From NCBI GenBank assembly GCA_021399435.1, contig JAJTUP010000037.1, positions 681,377 through 745,376 of the forward strand: a stretch of DNA of 64,000 nucleotides, written 5' to 3'. How positions within the stretch are numbered: the first letter of the stretch is position 1; every line of letters starts with the position of its first letter. This DNA comes from Diaporthe sp. PMI_573. Its lineage: Eukaryota > Ascomycota > Sordariomycetes > Diaporthales > Diaporthaceae. Made by a program: the position numbers and the translations under genes. Below are positions 12,099 through 25,188 of this stretch, one piece after another. Below the pieces are notes generated by a model. That model was not told where the DNA came from. It was given only the letters and a program-made list of their open reading frames with translations, and searched no databases.

Positions 12099-12900
12099 CT
12101 ATCTATTTATCCTATCTAACTCCTTTTATTTTATTAGCTTTCTGTTATTATTTTTAATTTAATAGCTAAAAAATTCTTAATTTATTGAGAATAGACCTTA
12201 TAAGTTCTTAGTATACTAATAGATATATATATTTTTGTTAATATTATTAATAGGTTCTTATTATAATACTCTAATATAAAGACTGCTCTTGCTTTAAGGT
12301 AGACTTGTTTATTATAATTAAAGTCTATTTTTATAGCTATTTTTAATAAGGCTATTAGAATATATATCTATATAATAGATTATAGTTAACTTATCTAGTT
12401 TAGGGGTTTAAATATATATATTAAGTTAACTTATATTATAGTAGTAATTATAATAGACTAAATAATTATTTTTAAATAATCTTAAGGAATAAGTCTGTAA
12501 ACTAATCTAGATTTCATACTAGTCTAGGATAGGGCGGCTTTTATAGTCTATTTTAGGCAAGTTAAAGGCTTAAGTTATATAGCAAAGGCACTTTAATAAT
12601 ACTTAACGGCGTCTAACTAGGTTAAGCTTGTATCTTGTAATAGCTTTGACCTTAATAGGTTAAGAGTACTGGTATAAATAGCGGCAAAAACTAGGCACGG
12701 CTTAATACTAAGACTTATAGTATAAAGTAGTGGCATCTAATAAAGTACTAGTTTGTAGAAGTAGATTAAAAAGTTACTGTTTAAAGCCTTGTATAGCGAA
12801 TCTTACTGTTATTGTCGATAAGATATATTATTCCTTGTGCCGTTCCAGCTTAGTAGAGGAACTTAAAGAATACAAATAGCCCATAAAATACTTATGGTCC
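12095..12900. repeat. Dispersed repeat R, copy 2 (RIP-degraded)
   Basis: Collinear with copy 1 and copy 3 but strongly AT-shifted. It ends in the conserved CCGTTCCAGCTTAGTAGAG segment, also seen at 57365-57385 and, degraded, at 13405-13430. Confidence 0.65.
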
Positions 12901-12955
12901 CGTGGCGTACTTGGTCAAGCGCTAGGCTGCCAGCTATAGAAATATAGAGGGCGCG

Positions 12956-13059
12956 TGTTACGTACCGGCCGCCAGTACCGCTACGCTAAGAGACCAAAGA
13001 TCTAGCAGTGCCAAGAGACTTCTGGGCACCCTGGCGGGCCACTTAAGTAGGTCATTACA
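12956..13059. repeat. 104-bp TGTTACG..CATTACA unit with TSD gcgcg
   Basis: Starts TGTTACGTACCGG, ends GGTCATTACA, and is flanked by GCGCG on both sides (12951-12955, 13060-13064). It is homologous to 29180-29285. The minus strand has ATCTTTGGTCTCT then TAGCGTAGCGG, again an A-box-like match, and shares GATCTTTTGGTCT with the 11580 unit. Little RIP is visible. Confidence 0.75.
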
Positions 13060-13064
13060 GCGCG

Positions 13065-15447
13065 GGTTTAACTTTTGCTAGGATCTTTAATTAAATATTT
13101 TCCTAATTACTGTTTATCCCGTACCCTTTAATAGGGGTAAGTATAGCTGCGTGCCTTAAGGCTAGCAGACTTAGCTGTAGACTTTAAAAGATTTTGACTA
13201 GCTAAGCCTGTAAAGCGCGGAGAATTAGAAAGTCACTAAATCAAACTATAGTCCCCCATTTAGTCTATATAAAGGAAATTTCTCCTATGGTTAGTTATTT
13301 ACAACCTACTGTTATAATGTATAAATATACTACTAAAGAGTAGTCTGTCTTAATAGGTAACTTGAAAAAGATTAAAAAAAATTAGTCTATAAAATATTTA
13401 TTGTTGTTCTAGCTTAGTAGAGAAATATAAAGAATATAACTAATTTATAAAGAAATACATATTAAAAAAATATAAATTTAATATAATTAAAAATAAATAC
13501 TTATTATTAAATAAAAGATATATAGATTTTTAATAACTTTTTAATATTAAAAAATATAGCCAATCTTTTATTATAAGATTATAAATATTGTCTAATATCT
13601 ACTAGACTATCTAATAATTAAATTTTATTAAAAGTAAAATAGTTAGTTATTAAAAAGGCTTTTTTATACTAATTTTTAAAGCTATTAAAAAGTTTATAAA
13701 CAATATATAATATAAATTACTAAGAAGTAAGATATCTTATTAAGCGAAATACTTTTTAATATTACGGGGTATAGTGTTTTACATAGCTAGTATAATGAAT
13801 TTTCTTGGCCGTCAGTACTATAAGTACTCGACAAGCTTTTGTTATATTAGAAAGTAGAAGCAATAATTTAATTTATTTTTCTTTTATTATAACTTAAAAA
13901 CCTGTATCTATATCTAATTAGAGCCTAAATACTGCTTTTATTACCTTCATGGCTTTTTTGGCCCTTTTTTATTATCTTTTTTTTTGCATTAAAGCCTTCT
14001 AGTAGTTCTCTCTCTTAAAGGGTCTAGTAAAATGTATATTTATGCTTGACTTGGTGGCCTGTTTTTACTGGTAATCTGGCCTAGGCTTAAGCTATTTATA
14101 TAACCTTTAAAGAATTAAGAGAGAGCTTAAGATTAATAAGTTAGTCTAAGCTTTATCTATTCTTTATGATTATATATAAAAATGCCTTATTAATATTTAA
14201 TTAAAACTATTGAAAGAATATCTTGCCGGCAAGAAAAACATATAACTAAATTAAAAACAAGAGAAGTATAATTAAAGTATATAGGGAGAACCCTGCTTTT
14301 AAACCTATTCTTTTGCTAAGATTTTAAAGGATGCCTTCTTAGCTAAGCTTTATACCCAAGGTATAAATATTAGCTATTATATTGAGAATTATTTTATAAT
14401 AATAATTAAGGCTTTAGTAGAGCAATATATTTACTTATAAAATGTTTAATTAAAAGGAAATTAGATTTTACAGAATTTAATAAGCTTAGATTAGGAAAGA
14501 ATAATTTTTAATTTTAATTTTATAATTATTTTAGTAACTAAAGTCTAGTTAGAAAGTAGCACTATTATAATAATTGCCATTATAATTATTATAATAAGAT
14601 TTACAACAAGGCGCTTTTCGATATAAGTATAAAGTCTAAAGAATATAGGGAAAGACAAAGACTAAGGTATTATAGCTTTTAATTAAAGCTAATAGAAAAT
14701 TTTAAAAAGAAACTATATATACTAGAAAAAAGAAAAATATCTTAAAAAAACATAAAAATTTTAAAGTATTATTATTATATTAAGTATTAATTTATAAATA
14801 TATTTATTTTTCTAAATAATACTAATTTTTTTAATTAATAACAAGCCTATAACTTTAATTACTTTATTTTAATAATATCTAATATTAAAATATCTATAGT
14901 AGCTAGCCTAAGGGCAAAAAGTCTTTTAGTAAAGCTTTTTTATTTTCTACTTAAGAATTTTTTATTTAACCATAATAATCTCTTTTAGCTAAGCCTAGTA
15001 CTATAGGCTAATACCTATATAGTTTATTCTTTTATAATACTATAATACTGCCTTAGATAATATTATTTATATTATATAACCTTAATATACTAAGATTTAA
15101 TAGTATAAATTTAATATCTACCTTTAAAAATATTTCTTATTAGTTTTTTTATTTTATAGACTAGTTTTTTTCTTTATTAAAATAATATTATACTAGCTCT
15201 AATCTAATCTATTTAATTAAAAAGATTACTATTAGACTAAATATCTAGGCTTTATAAAATTAAAAACTTTTAGCCTATTTTAAAACTAGTAATATTTTCT
15301 TTTATATAAATTTAGGCTTAATAATAAAAATGCTTTTTTATTAAAATTTCTTAAATAATTTTAAAGAATAAAAACAGAAAATTACTAACTATAATTAAAT
15401 AATAATTAAAGCTAGAAAGACATTTAATTAGAGAAGGAAGATTTTTT
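13065..15447. other. Strongly RIP-degraded AT-rich relic
   Basis: Very AT-rich with stops in all frames. A segment near 13400-13440 resembles the end of repeat R. Nothing else can be assigned with confidence. It is probably the oldest retroelement layer, into which the copia element starting at 15453 inserted. Confidence 0.4.
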
Positions 15448-15452
15448 TATAA

Positions 15453-15662
15453 TGTTGAATGGCTTTTGCCATATGGCGTAATGTATGTACGTACGTGTCT
15501 GTGCAATTAGTGTCTAAATTCGTTTATGTCTTCTCTAAACTATGAAACAAGCGGGGAAGTTTGCACGCAGACCTAAAAGGTCTGTATGTACTTTCTTGCT
15601 GGATTAGTTATCCTCCCTAGCCAAGATGGCTATATGTGATTAGCCTTAGTGCTATTTTAATG
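15453..15662. repeat. LTR of the 15453-33170 copia element (left)
   Basis: Starts TGTTGAATGGCTTTTGCC. Collinear with 32961-33170 over 210 bases and less AT-shifted than that copy. The last base (G at 15662 against A at 33170) is the only untidy point. Confidence 0.75.
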
Positions 15663-16160
15663 TTGGGGGTCTTTTATTTTCTAATTGCATACTCCCTTTG
15701 GGCCGGTCGAGTAAGTTAAATTGCTTGTATGCCCTTTTCTATAATAAATAAAATTATTTTGGCCAGGCAGGTTGTGCTGCCCTGGTTTTGTAATTATGCG
15801 GTATAAGTAAACCTCTAACTAATAGTCTACATTAAGTACTTATTGTATTAATTTTCTCAACCTTTTTTTTAGTATCCTTTTTAATCTACTTTCTAACTAT
15901 CTTTTCTTACAACTTTTATAGTACTGGCCAGAAGGTATTAGAAGGAACTATTGCCTGTAATTTATTTATATAAGTAATTCTTTTTCCCAGCTAGTTAAGG
16001 TGGTCTATATATAGCGTCTTTCTGGTGTTAGTATAAAAACCTTATGCCTTTTGCCTTTTGCTTTAATCTTTTCTTCTTTCCTTCTTTATTACACAATACT
16101 TTTTCTCTCTTATACATATATATATATATATATATCTTGTGTGTTGTGTAATTAAAAACA
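15661..16160 (+). repeat. Possible 500-bp LTR of another element
   Basis: Starts TGTTGGGGGTC and ends TTAAAAACA, with a TATA-like AGTATAAAAACC and a (TA)n microsatellite near 16115-16135. It is followed at 16204 by an ATG frame (MANAFRVIIIDKLDRVCW) that soon meets RIP-type stops. No partner LTR and no TSD were found, so this is tentative. Confidence 0.35.
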
Positions 16161-17415
16161 TTATTAAAATTTACCCCTTTATTGTTACCAAATTTTTTAT
16201 ATAATGGCTAATGCTTTTAGGGTTATAATTATTGATAAGCTAGACAGGGTATGCTGGCTAAACCTTTTGACTACTTAGGTAGTTAACTACTGGTTTCTTC
16301 TTATAATATATACTAGTATTTATACTACTCTTCTTCTTTTTTATATAATATGCCCTTATTAACTAAAAACTAAGATAAGGAGCGTACTATTTGCTGTCTT
16401 TTTTTATGCAATATTTTAATTTAAATAGCCGACGGCAATATAATTTAGCTGGCTTAGGCCAAGATTATTTATTGGGAGAGCTACTTTTGTGTAATTATTA
16501 TCTAGTTGCGTAGCAATATGGCTGGTTGCTGTCTCTAGAAGTATGGTAATTATTAGGTTACCTGTTGTACCGAGGCCTATATATATATCAATAGATTCTA
16601 TAGTAGTGCTTGTATTAAGTATATCTAGTAGTTATATAGTAATTATTGTGGCTACTATAATAGCAATTAGCTGTCTAATTTAAAGGATAAAGATAATAAG
16701 TTGTATAACTTAGATAACAATAATAAGGAAGATAATTTAAACAATGCTTGCAGTAATGCTAGCATTAAGATAGAGGACCTAATAATTAATTTCTGGCATA
16801 ATACTTAGGTAATTAAGTAGGAGGAGGATTATATAGAGGACCTTTTTTGCTTAGTAGAGGCTCTTTTAGGTAGTAGATTTTTATAAGCTAGATTAAGTTA
16901 TATATTAAGCTTTTTATATACTATTAAAATTAACTTTCTTTTAACCATTTTTCTTTATATAAGAGCTGCCTACTTGCTTGTAAAACATTTAGTTACACAG
17001 TTAATAGTCTTCCTTTTTAGCTTTCTTGGGTCTACCTTTAGTTACTTTTTATATGTCCTAAGGTATCCTGGCTCTATCCTTATATATTTTAAAATTATTT
17101 TGGCCATGTCCTAAGCCTGTTTATTATATATCCTGAGCCTGTCTATTATATATCCTAGGCCTATCTATTATATATTTTAGGCCTGTCCTAGCTATATCCT
17201 TAAGCCTTATATCAGGCTTATCTTTTCTTTGTTTTTTATATAGCTATTCTATAGTCTTTTTTTCTTACTTTTTTTAGTCTATTTTTATATAATTAAATTA
17301 GCTACCTCTTTTTCTACCCCTTCTTATAAGTATATCTTTTCCTTCTCTTTTAATAAAGATAGTAAGGGTCTTATTTTAGTTATATAGTCTAGTTAGAAGG
17401 ATCCTAGCTTTTTAG
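16161..17415 (+). other. AT-rich relic with a degraded plus-strand frame
   Basis: Follows the possible LTR. The frame starting at 16204 is broken by CAG-to-TAG-type stops. A 22-bp minisatellite lies at 17116-17181. The order is unexpected for the copia element that contains it, so this is probably part of another, unidentified insertion. Confidence 0.3.
17116..17181. repeat. 22-bp minisatellite, three units
   Basis: Three adjacent copies of a 22-base unit close to CCTGTCTATTATATATCCTG plus two bases, differing by a few transitions. Confidence 0.7.
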
Positions 17416-17420
17416 CTAGA

Positions 17421-17894
17421 TATAATGATCAAGGTTTCCTAGGTCCTCTAAACCGTGGATTAGGGTTTATATCCAAGATACATAACAAGGCGGCTGATTA
17501 AGTAATAGGGTTTCTAATAATGATTATAAGCTAATAAAAGCTATTCAGGGTGAATACTTAAATTAACTACTAAAGAGCTGTCTATCCTATCTAGCTATCT
17601 AGTAATGAGTATATCTTTATATATCTATCTCTTTAATAAGGCTCGCCAGGAGCGCTAGTCACTCCTAGCAATCCAGTATAGGGGAGCGTCAGGAGTGCTA
17701 GTCACTCCTGTCGCTCCTTGGTATTGGATCGCTAGGATCAATTATCACTCTAATTAATCCATCTTATCTAATCAGCAATCACGTAACCTTTTGGCTTGGT
17801 CCCTTGTGTTGTTCGTTTGGCTGGTATACTGGCCTAGTGGGGTTGTTCCTTCGCAGAACCAACTATTAGTCCTATTTCTATCAGGGTCGTGATA
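17421..17894 (-). repeat. Gypsy 3' LTR (474 bp)
   Basis: The minus strand starts TATCACGACCC (TG mutated to TA) and ends GATCATTATA. Collinear with 24715-25188, with mostly transition differences. Confidence 0.9.
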
Positions 17895-20800
17895 TTATTC
17901 CCCTCCTTTATGCTTCTTTATCCCTAAAGATTTAAGTAAGTTTTCCTATCCTATTTCCTTCATATCCTTATATATCCTTTCTTCTTGTTTTTATTCTATC
18001 TTCTCTACTATATTGTCGTGTATCGCCCAAGGTTAGGTTGAAAAGACTTATATCAAGAAGTTAGAGGAACAAGCTACCCTTACTAACCTTATTAACTAGA
18101 AAGGTGTCATATCTAAAACCATACCTTGTTCTCGTTATTTCAAAGTAAATCGCGTGTATTATGTTGCCCCTAAGTCCTCGCGTTGTGGTGAGTATGTTTA
18201 TGCTGGGAAGTCCTATGATGGAAATAATATAGTTACTTCTTGTAGGTTTCTTTTTCCATTTCCTTAGTTTCTTTCTTTTACTAACTTGTCATAGTAAAAT
18301 ACCTGTTATCCGAATAGGAGCGTCTAGAGAAAGAAGAGATTAATACTAAGGAGGAGTTATTCCTATTTTAAATAAAGTTATAAATTACTATAGGTTGCTT
18401 AGCCTGCTTATATTACTAAAAATGTTAAGCTAAGGAGTGGTCTTCTAAGTTATTCCATCATGGTATCTAGTTATTAGATGAGGAGGATGCTGAGTCAGAG
18501 CATCGTTATTAAGAGGAGGAGGCTCAGGTTACTACTGATGTATAGTCTTTTAGAGCTATGAGGATTTCCGATTAGTATTCCTTAGGTCTAGATCTAGATA
18601 GTCTAGGGGTCCCTGCTAATTTTCTTGTTAACCTCGAAAGTCCTATAGTACCTGTTAGCAATTTGTTAGGTTCTTGAGGGGTTCCTATGTATTATCTTTA
18701 TCGTTATAGTTTTTCTATTTAACTAGGTATTTAGTATCAGCGTTATAGGTTCTAGAATCTAAAATTTTCTCGACTTCCTACTCTTTTTCATTATTTTCGA
18801 GTTTAATTTATGTTTCGAGTTATGTGTTAGCTAGTACTAGTTTTAAAAGTAATATGTGAAAGACTGGGTATATTTGTATCTTGGTTAGTAGTAAGAGTCT
18901 GAAGTTAGTGTTTAAAAGTTTCTTTTTGATTTTGAATAGTCTAATCTTTTTATAATCTAGCTTATTGCTTAGTTGTTTAGTTTTGATGTTTTTCTAGAGT
19001 AGGTAGACTTTATCCTCTTCCTCTAAGGTTAGTCCCTTCAACCTTTTTCTATTAGTATAGGTTATCATTTGTTCTTATATGAAGAGTAGTTCTTACTAAA
19101 GCTCTTTCTAAAGATTCCGAATCTTGGTTACCCTTTCCGTGGCTAATTATGCTTCTAGCCTAGAGATTAGTTCTCTGTAGGCTTCTGGTTCGTAGCTGTA
19201 GTTTGTATAGAAGGGTGATACCTTCGTAGTACCTGTATTTGTACTGTTGTAGGCGAACTGTGCCATGGGTAGTAGTTGTACCTAATTGTTTTGTTCGTAG
19301 TTAACGTAACTATAAAGATACTATTTTAAAATTTAGTTTAGTCTTTTAGTCTATCCATCCATCTAAGGGTGGAAAGCTGTGGATAGTTTTAACTTTATAC
19401 TAAGTTGTCTTATGAGTAACTACTAGAAGTTAGAGGTGAATATTATTCCTCTATCTAACACTATTTCTTGTAATATGTTATGGTTACTAATAATTATTTG
19501 TAGGAAAGTATATACAAGATCGTCTACATTGCTTACCTCTTTATATAGCAAGAAGTAGGAGTACTTTATAAATCTATTAATAATAACCAGGATGCTATCA
19601 TACTAGGTACCTGTCATTAGTTCCTTTAAAAGTAGTAGTTTGATGATGAAGTCTAGGCTGATGGATTATCATGGTCTATCAGGTACTAGTAGAGGTTATA
19701 GTAGGCTGTAAGGTTTATGTCTTGCGGACTTGCTTTTATAACATATATTGTAATCTTAGATAACTATTTAGACTTCCTTCTTCATCTCTAGGAAGTAGTA
19801 GTATTGTCTAATTCTTTTAATTATTACCGTGATTCCTTAGTATCTATATACTAGAGCTTCGTGGATTTATTTAATGAGTTCCTTCCATAGGTTTATGGGT
19901 ATAAGGAGTTGTTTTCCTTAATATAATATTCTATTATCTTCTACTATTTATTTTTTAGTTTCCAGGGATATATTCTAGTAGGCTACCTTAAGCTTGTTTT
20001 CCCAGCTAGGGTTAACCTTAGCTTAGAGTATTATTACTAGTTATCAAGGCTCTTGTAATAAGTCTCTGTTAGGGGTGACTTGGAAGATACTCTATGTTTC
20101 TGGTGGAACCTCCTATAGGTAGTCTAGTTATCTACTAAGTATATTTACTTGTCCGTTCTTAGATCCCTTATGATAGGTGATTTTAAGATTAAATTATAAT
20201 AAGAACTCTACCTATCTAATCTAGCGCTTATTAAGTTCTTTAGTCATTGTGAAGTATGTGAGGTTCTTGTGGTTGGTGTAAACTTAAACCTAGTGTTTAG
20301 CTCCTATGAGGTAGTATTACTATTCTTTAAATGCTTTAATTATTATTATAAGCTCTTTGTTGTGTATGGGGTAATTAAGCTCTGGGCTATTGAGTTTCTT
20401 CGAGAAGAATATAATAAGGTATAGTTTACCTTGGTTGTCTTGTTAACTAAGTTACCCTCCTATTATGAAGTTAGAAGCGTCTATCTTAACTTTATAAACC
20501 TTACTTAGGTCTGCTTTAACTAATATTAGTTCTTCTAGGATTTTCTAGGTTATTATATTAAAGGTATCTTATACCTTTTATGTCTATTAGAATTCTTCAT
20601 CCTTCTTGGTAAGGTTTATAAGAGGCTTTATAAGTCCCTTATAGCCTTTGATGAATTACCTATAGAAGTTAACGTATCTAAGGAATCCTTAAACTTCTTT
20701 AATATTCGTAAGTATAGGCTAGTATTTAATAGCCTTGACCTTAAATACTTACATCGTGATCTATCCAGGTTGAATAGTGTATCTAAGGTAGTTAACTTCC

Positions 20801-23630
20801 TTAATATAAAACTTACTTTTCTCTAGCTTGACTAGAAGTTTTATATCCTAGAGCTTTTATAGTACCTTGTATATGTGTTCCTTATATTCTTCAAGTATTC
20901 TAGAGTAGATAAGGATATCGTTAAGATATATAACCATGAAGATGTCTAAATATTCTCTAAGAACGTGATTGATTATAGCTTAGAACAATACTAGTATGTT
21001 AGTTAATCTAAATAGCATAACTAGGTATTTGAAGTGTTCGTAGCGTGTTTAGAATGCTATTTTCCATTCTTTACCCTTTTTTATTTTAATAAGGTTATAG
21101 GCTCCTTTAAGATCTAGGGCTATAAACTATTAAGCTCCTTATAGTTAGTCTTGTAGTTCCTTAATTAAAGGTAGTAGGTAGTAGTTTTTAATAGTAATAT
21201 TATTTAGTTAGTAATAATCTATGTAAAGTCATAGCTTCCTATTCTTTTTTAATATAAAAAAGATTAGATATCCTATAAGTAAAGTAGATGGTTAAATATA
21301 ACCTTTTTCTAGGTTTTTGTTAAGATACTCTCTAAGTGTCTTGAGTTGTGTTTTGTTAAGTTTATAGATTTTAGTAAATTTAGGTATCTTCCTTAGTTCT
21401 AGGGGTATTTTATAATCTTAGTTATTATATTTAGGTAGTCTAGTGTTAAGTATTACTAAAAACAGCTTAGTATACTTGTAGTATTTCTAAGGTATGAACT
21501 CCTAAGGATCCTTCTCTACTGCCTTAGCCTTCTATAAGTAGGTGATGAATTGTTAGAGGATAGGTTTAACTTATTTTGCTAAGTTAATCCTTTAGGCCTT
21601 TAGTGCTTGTTATAAGGTTTCTATGGGTGAGGTAACTGTGACTGTGGGTGTTGTTTTGTGCTACGTGTGCTGGATCTCTTGTATCTATTTTAATGTTTAT
21701 TAGATCTCCTTGATATGTTCTTGTACTGTGAGCATGATTTATCGTTTCCTTGTATTAGTCCGTGTTAGACTACCTTCTTTATCAGGTTTGTATTATATTT
21801 AGCTTAATAGTAAGTCTTCCTTGTTAGTCTATAGCAGACCACCTGGTTTATACTATCATTATACTGGTTTGTTTAGGGGCTATTTTAAAGCCTGCTTAGG
21901 GACTAAGTCCTTCTCTTTGTTTTGAGAGGTAGTTGCTAGGCTTGTTTAAGTATACATTCGGGTATTATCCTTAGGAACTAAGCTCTACTTATCCTTATGA
22001 TGTATGATTATTTCTTTTATTAAGCTAACGGGGTTTACCTAGTAAATCTAGCTAGTAGTCTAATCTATCTAAGGGTTGTTCTTTCTTAACTAAGGTATTC
22101 TTAGGATTAACTAATAATCTACTATCTTAGTAATATTAAATAAGAGTTACTCGATATAGTCCTAGATCTAGACCTAGAGGTAATTAATCTCCATATTAAT
22201 AATACTATTTCTATAAGTAACTTCCATACTATTAACTATGTTAAGTTTATAGGGTTCCTTCTTCTTATACTATGTAAGGTAATATCTATTTACTATCTTT
22301 AAGGAGATAAAGTTCCCCTATACTCTATTATTAATAAGTATGTAGTACTAGTAGGCTCTAAGTTCTACCTTAATTTTCAAATATTAATAGTTATTATTAG
22401 TGTTTATTATATATAAATACCTTATAGGTATTTCTCCTGTTATCTAAGGTTTTATAAATAGCCTATCTAGTTTTTTAGTTATTTATAGTCCTTTCCTAGG
22501 ACTTTGTTGATACTTTCGATATTTTATCATGTAATACTCTATGATTATTACAAGTCTTCCATGAGTTGTTATATACTTTCTTCCTATATTATGGGCTTTA
22601 TAGGGCTAAGGATCTATCCTTATTACTATAGTTAGTACTATTCTTCAACTTTATCGTCTATATATACTCAACATTCCTCATTCTTGTAGGTACATTATCT
22701 AGTAAGGTTATGTAGGTATACTAGGGGGGTGTGTGGGTCGAGTCGAAACATTACATAGCCTATATTATTATATTATTTCTTAAGTTCCCATCCTTTAAAG
22801 TCGTTTCTTTTATAAGTTTATTAGATATCTTACCCTTAGTACCTTTATAAGAACTAGTTGTAGCTTACCTTCTCCTATATATAGATTCTATATCCATCAT
22901 AGATACATGAGGCCTAAGAGGTGCTAGGATGGTGACTATAGCGAGGGAACGTCCTTCTTGTATCTCTATCCTTCTTGGTCTCCTTCCTTAGTTCTTGTAT
23001 TACTTACTTAAGGAGTTATCCTATAATTAGTATTTTTGTGATGTTAGTCCTAGGGGCTAGTAGGGGTACTCTTTCTAAGTATGCCTGTGGGTCCTCTTGC
23101 TATGCTTAAGGTATGAGTAGATCTTGGGGAATTTTCCCTACTAGCTCCTTCCTAGGGTTGTATAGAGGTTCCTTCCATCCTCCTATAACTAGGGTATGTC
23201 ATCGTCTTATACCTTTAGGGAACTAGTTAGCTCCTTCTTTATTACTTAGGTATATAATATAGTTATTATTATAGCAAGCTATCTAGCTAAGTAAGGAGTA
23301 CTTCTTAGCTTCTTCAGCCTTATCTAATTTTATGTATACTAGCTATAATAATTATTATTAGATTGTTTCTCCTGTTTTTAACTTACCTTTTTGTTTATTA
23401 TTAATAGGTAAGTTTTAGGGAGTAATACTAAACAGGATCTTTCCGTCTTCTATTGCCTAGTCTAGGTATACTAGGCATGGTTTATACTATTTTATCTTAT
23501 ATTAGTAGTGTTGCTTAGTGATAGCTTGCTATATCTTTAAGCGTAGTAGCCCACTAGTATAGGTAATTATATTAGTTTATTTAGAGCCTTTAAATATAGG
23601 CTTCTAATCTTTATTTTTCTTAAGGCTATG

Positions 23631-23672
23631 GTATTCTTTCATAAAGTATCCTATCTTATTATAGTTATAGTA
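23631..23672 (-). pseudogene. Gag zinc knuckle with all four ligands changed to Tyr
   Basis: The minus strand encodes YYNYNKIGYFMKEY, exactly the spacing of a CX2CX4HX4C knuckle, but each Cys and His position is Tyr. TGY to TAY and CAY to TAY are both RIP-type transitions. The related fragment at 59044-62372 shows the same fourfold change near 60889-60930. Confidence 0.8.
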
Positions 23673-24714
23673 TTTAATATCCCTTTTATCTTTCCATTAT
23701 ATAGCATTAAGCTCTATGGGGCCTGATTATTACCCTTATTAGGTTGGATTATTATGATTATATCTCTTTTTAGTATTGGGTTTACTTTTCTAGTTATTTT
23801 ACTAGAATAGTCTAGGATTAATACCATGTTTCTCCTAACATCTCTTATAAAGCCTATTATTAAGTTTAATGGCTAGTTTAATATATTATAGGAAGTTGTT
23901 AGGTCTATTATACCTAGTTAACTCGTCCTTTATATCTTCCTTTAGTCCCTAGTAAAATATAAAGATCTTAATGTCATAGGTAGAATTAACTCAGGTGTAG
24001 ATTTGTTAAAATTCTACTACATAGGCTAAGGCTAGGCCTTTCTATTATAGTTTTAACAATTCCCTTTTAGCTTGTCATTCTTTATTAGGGTCTTAGAATA
24101 GAGCTTAGAGGGTATTCTCATAATTCTCGTATCTACTAAACATCTCTTAAGTCTCCTGCTTATATTTCTCGAATTCTTTAATATTAATGAAATTAGTAAG
24201 GTATGGTTTAAACTAAGTAAGTACTCTTCCCTTGAGGAATGAGGCTACGTATATAATTCGTTTTCTATTTACTTGGCTATCCATATAGTTAAAACACTAG
24301 TAGGCCTTGACTTAGGTAAGGTAAGGTTATAACTAGCCTAGAGTCCTATTATAAAGGGTTAGGCTATTAAGCCTAATATTTTCCTTAGTTAGAATTAGGG
24401 TATTAATAATAACGGCAATAGCCTAGAGGGTGGTGACTTCCTTTTTAAGGTTTTCTATTTCCTCGTTTTACTTAGCCTACCTATTCATAAGGATATAGAG
24501 GTGATTAACCTCGCTAATTAACTCTTAGAGTTATTTATTAGTTATCCTACTATTATTATTAGTATTATTATTAGTATTACTATTAATAGTATTATCTAAT
24601 TCCTATAGAAGGTTTTACTAGGGGTTATTATTTCCAAATCTAGATATTATAAAGGTATTATGTATAATATTACTCAAAGTCTGTGTCGTAATGTATAAAT
24701 AAGAGCAGTTAAAA

Positions 24715-25188
24715 TATAATAATTAAGGTTTCCTAGGTCCTCTAAACCATGGATTAGGGTTTATGTCTAAGATATGTAACAAGGCGGCTAATTAAGTAAT
24801 AGGGTTTCTAATAATAATTATAAGTTAATGAAAGCTATTTAGGGTGAATACTTAGATTAACTACTAAAGAGCTATCTATCCTATCTAGCTATCTAGTAAT
24901 GAGTATATCTTTATATGTCTATCTCTTTAGTAAGGCTTACTAGGAGTGCTAGTCGCTCCTAGCAATCTAGTATAGGGGAGTGTCGGGAGTACTGGTTGCT
25001 CCTATTACTCCTTGGTATTAGATTGCTAGGATTGATTGTTGCTCTAATCAATCCATCTTATCTAATTAGTGATTATATAACCTTTTGGCTTAGTCCCTTG
25101 TATCGTTTGTTTGGCTAGTGTGCTGGCCTAGTGGGGTTGTTCCTTCGTAGAACTAACTATTAGTCCTATTTCTGTCAGGGTCGTGATA
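24715..25188 (-). repeat. Gypsy 5' LTR (474 bp)
   Basis: Same length and ends as the copy at 17421-17894. The primer-binding region follows on the minus strand at about 24714-24690. Confidence 0.9.

Larger units (their letters stand above)
17421..25188 (-). mobile_element. Complete Ty3/gypsy element (chromovirus type), RIP-inactivated
   Basis: Two 474-bp LTRs (17421-17894 and 24715-25188) and a perfect 5-bp TSD CTAGA (17416-17420, 25189-25193) bound 7768 bases. The minus-strand polypurine tract AAAGGAGGGGAATA precedes the 3' LTR. Gag lies at about 24600-22700 with a zinc knuckle at 23672-23631. Pol lies at about 22700-18000. The RT active site reads YLND in place of YLDD (20928-20917). Collinear with the plus-strand pol at 49621-56277, which shows the chromodomain. 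It inserted into the copia element that spans 15453-33170. Numerous stops make it non-functional. Confidence 0.92.

Noticed and set aside
17638..17720. CRISPR-like repeats (AGGAGYGCTAGTCRCTCC) in the gypsy LTR
   Set aside because: Two imperfect inverted/direct copies within an LTR of a eukaryotic retroelement. No spacer array.
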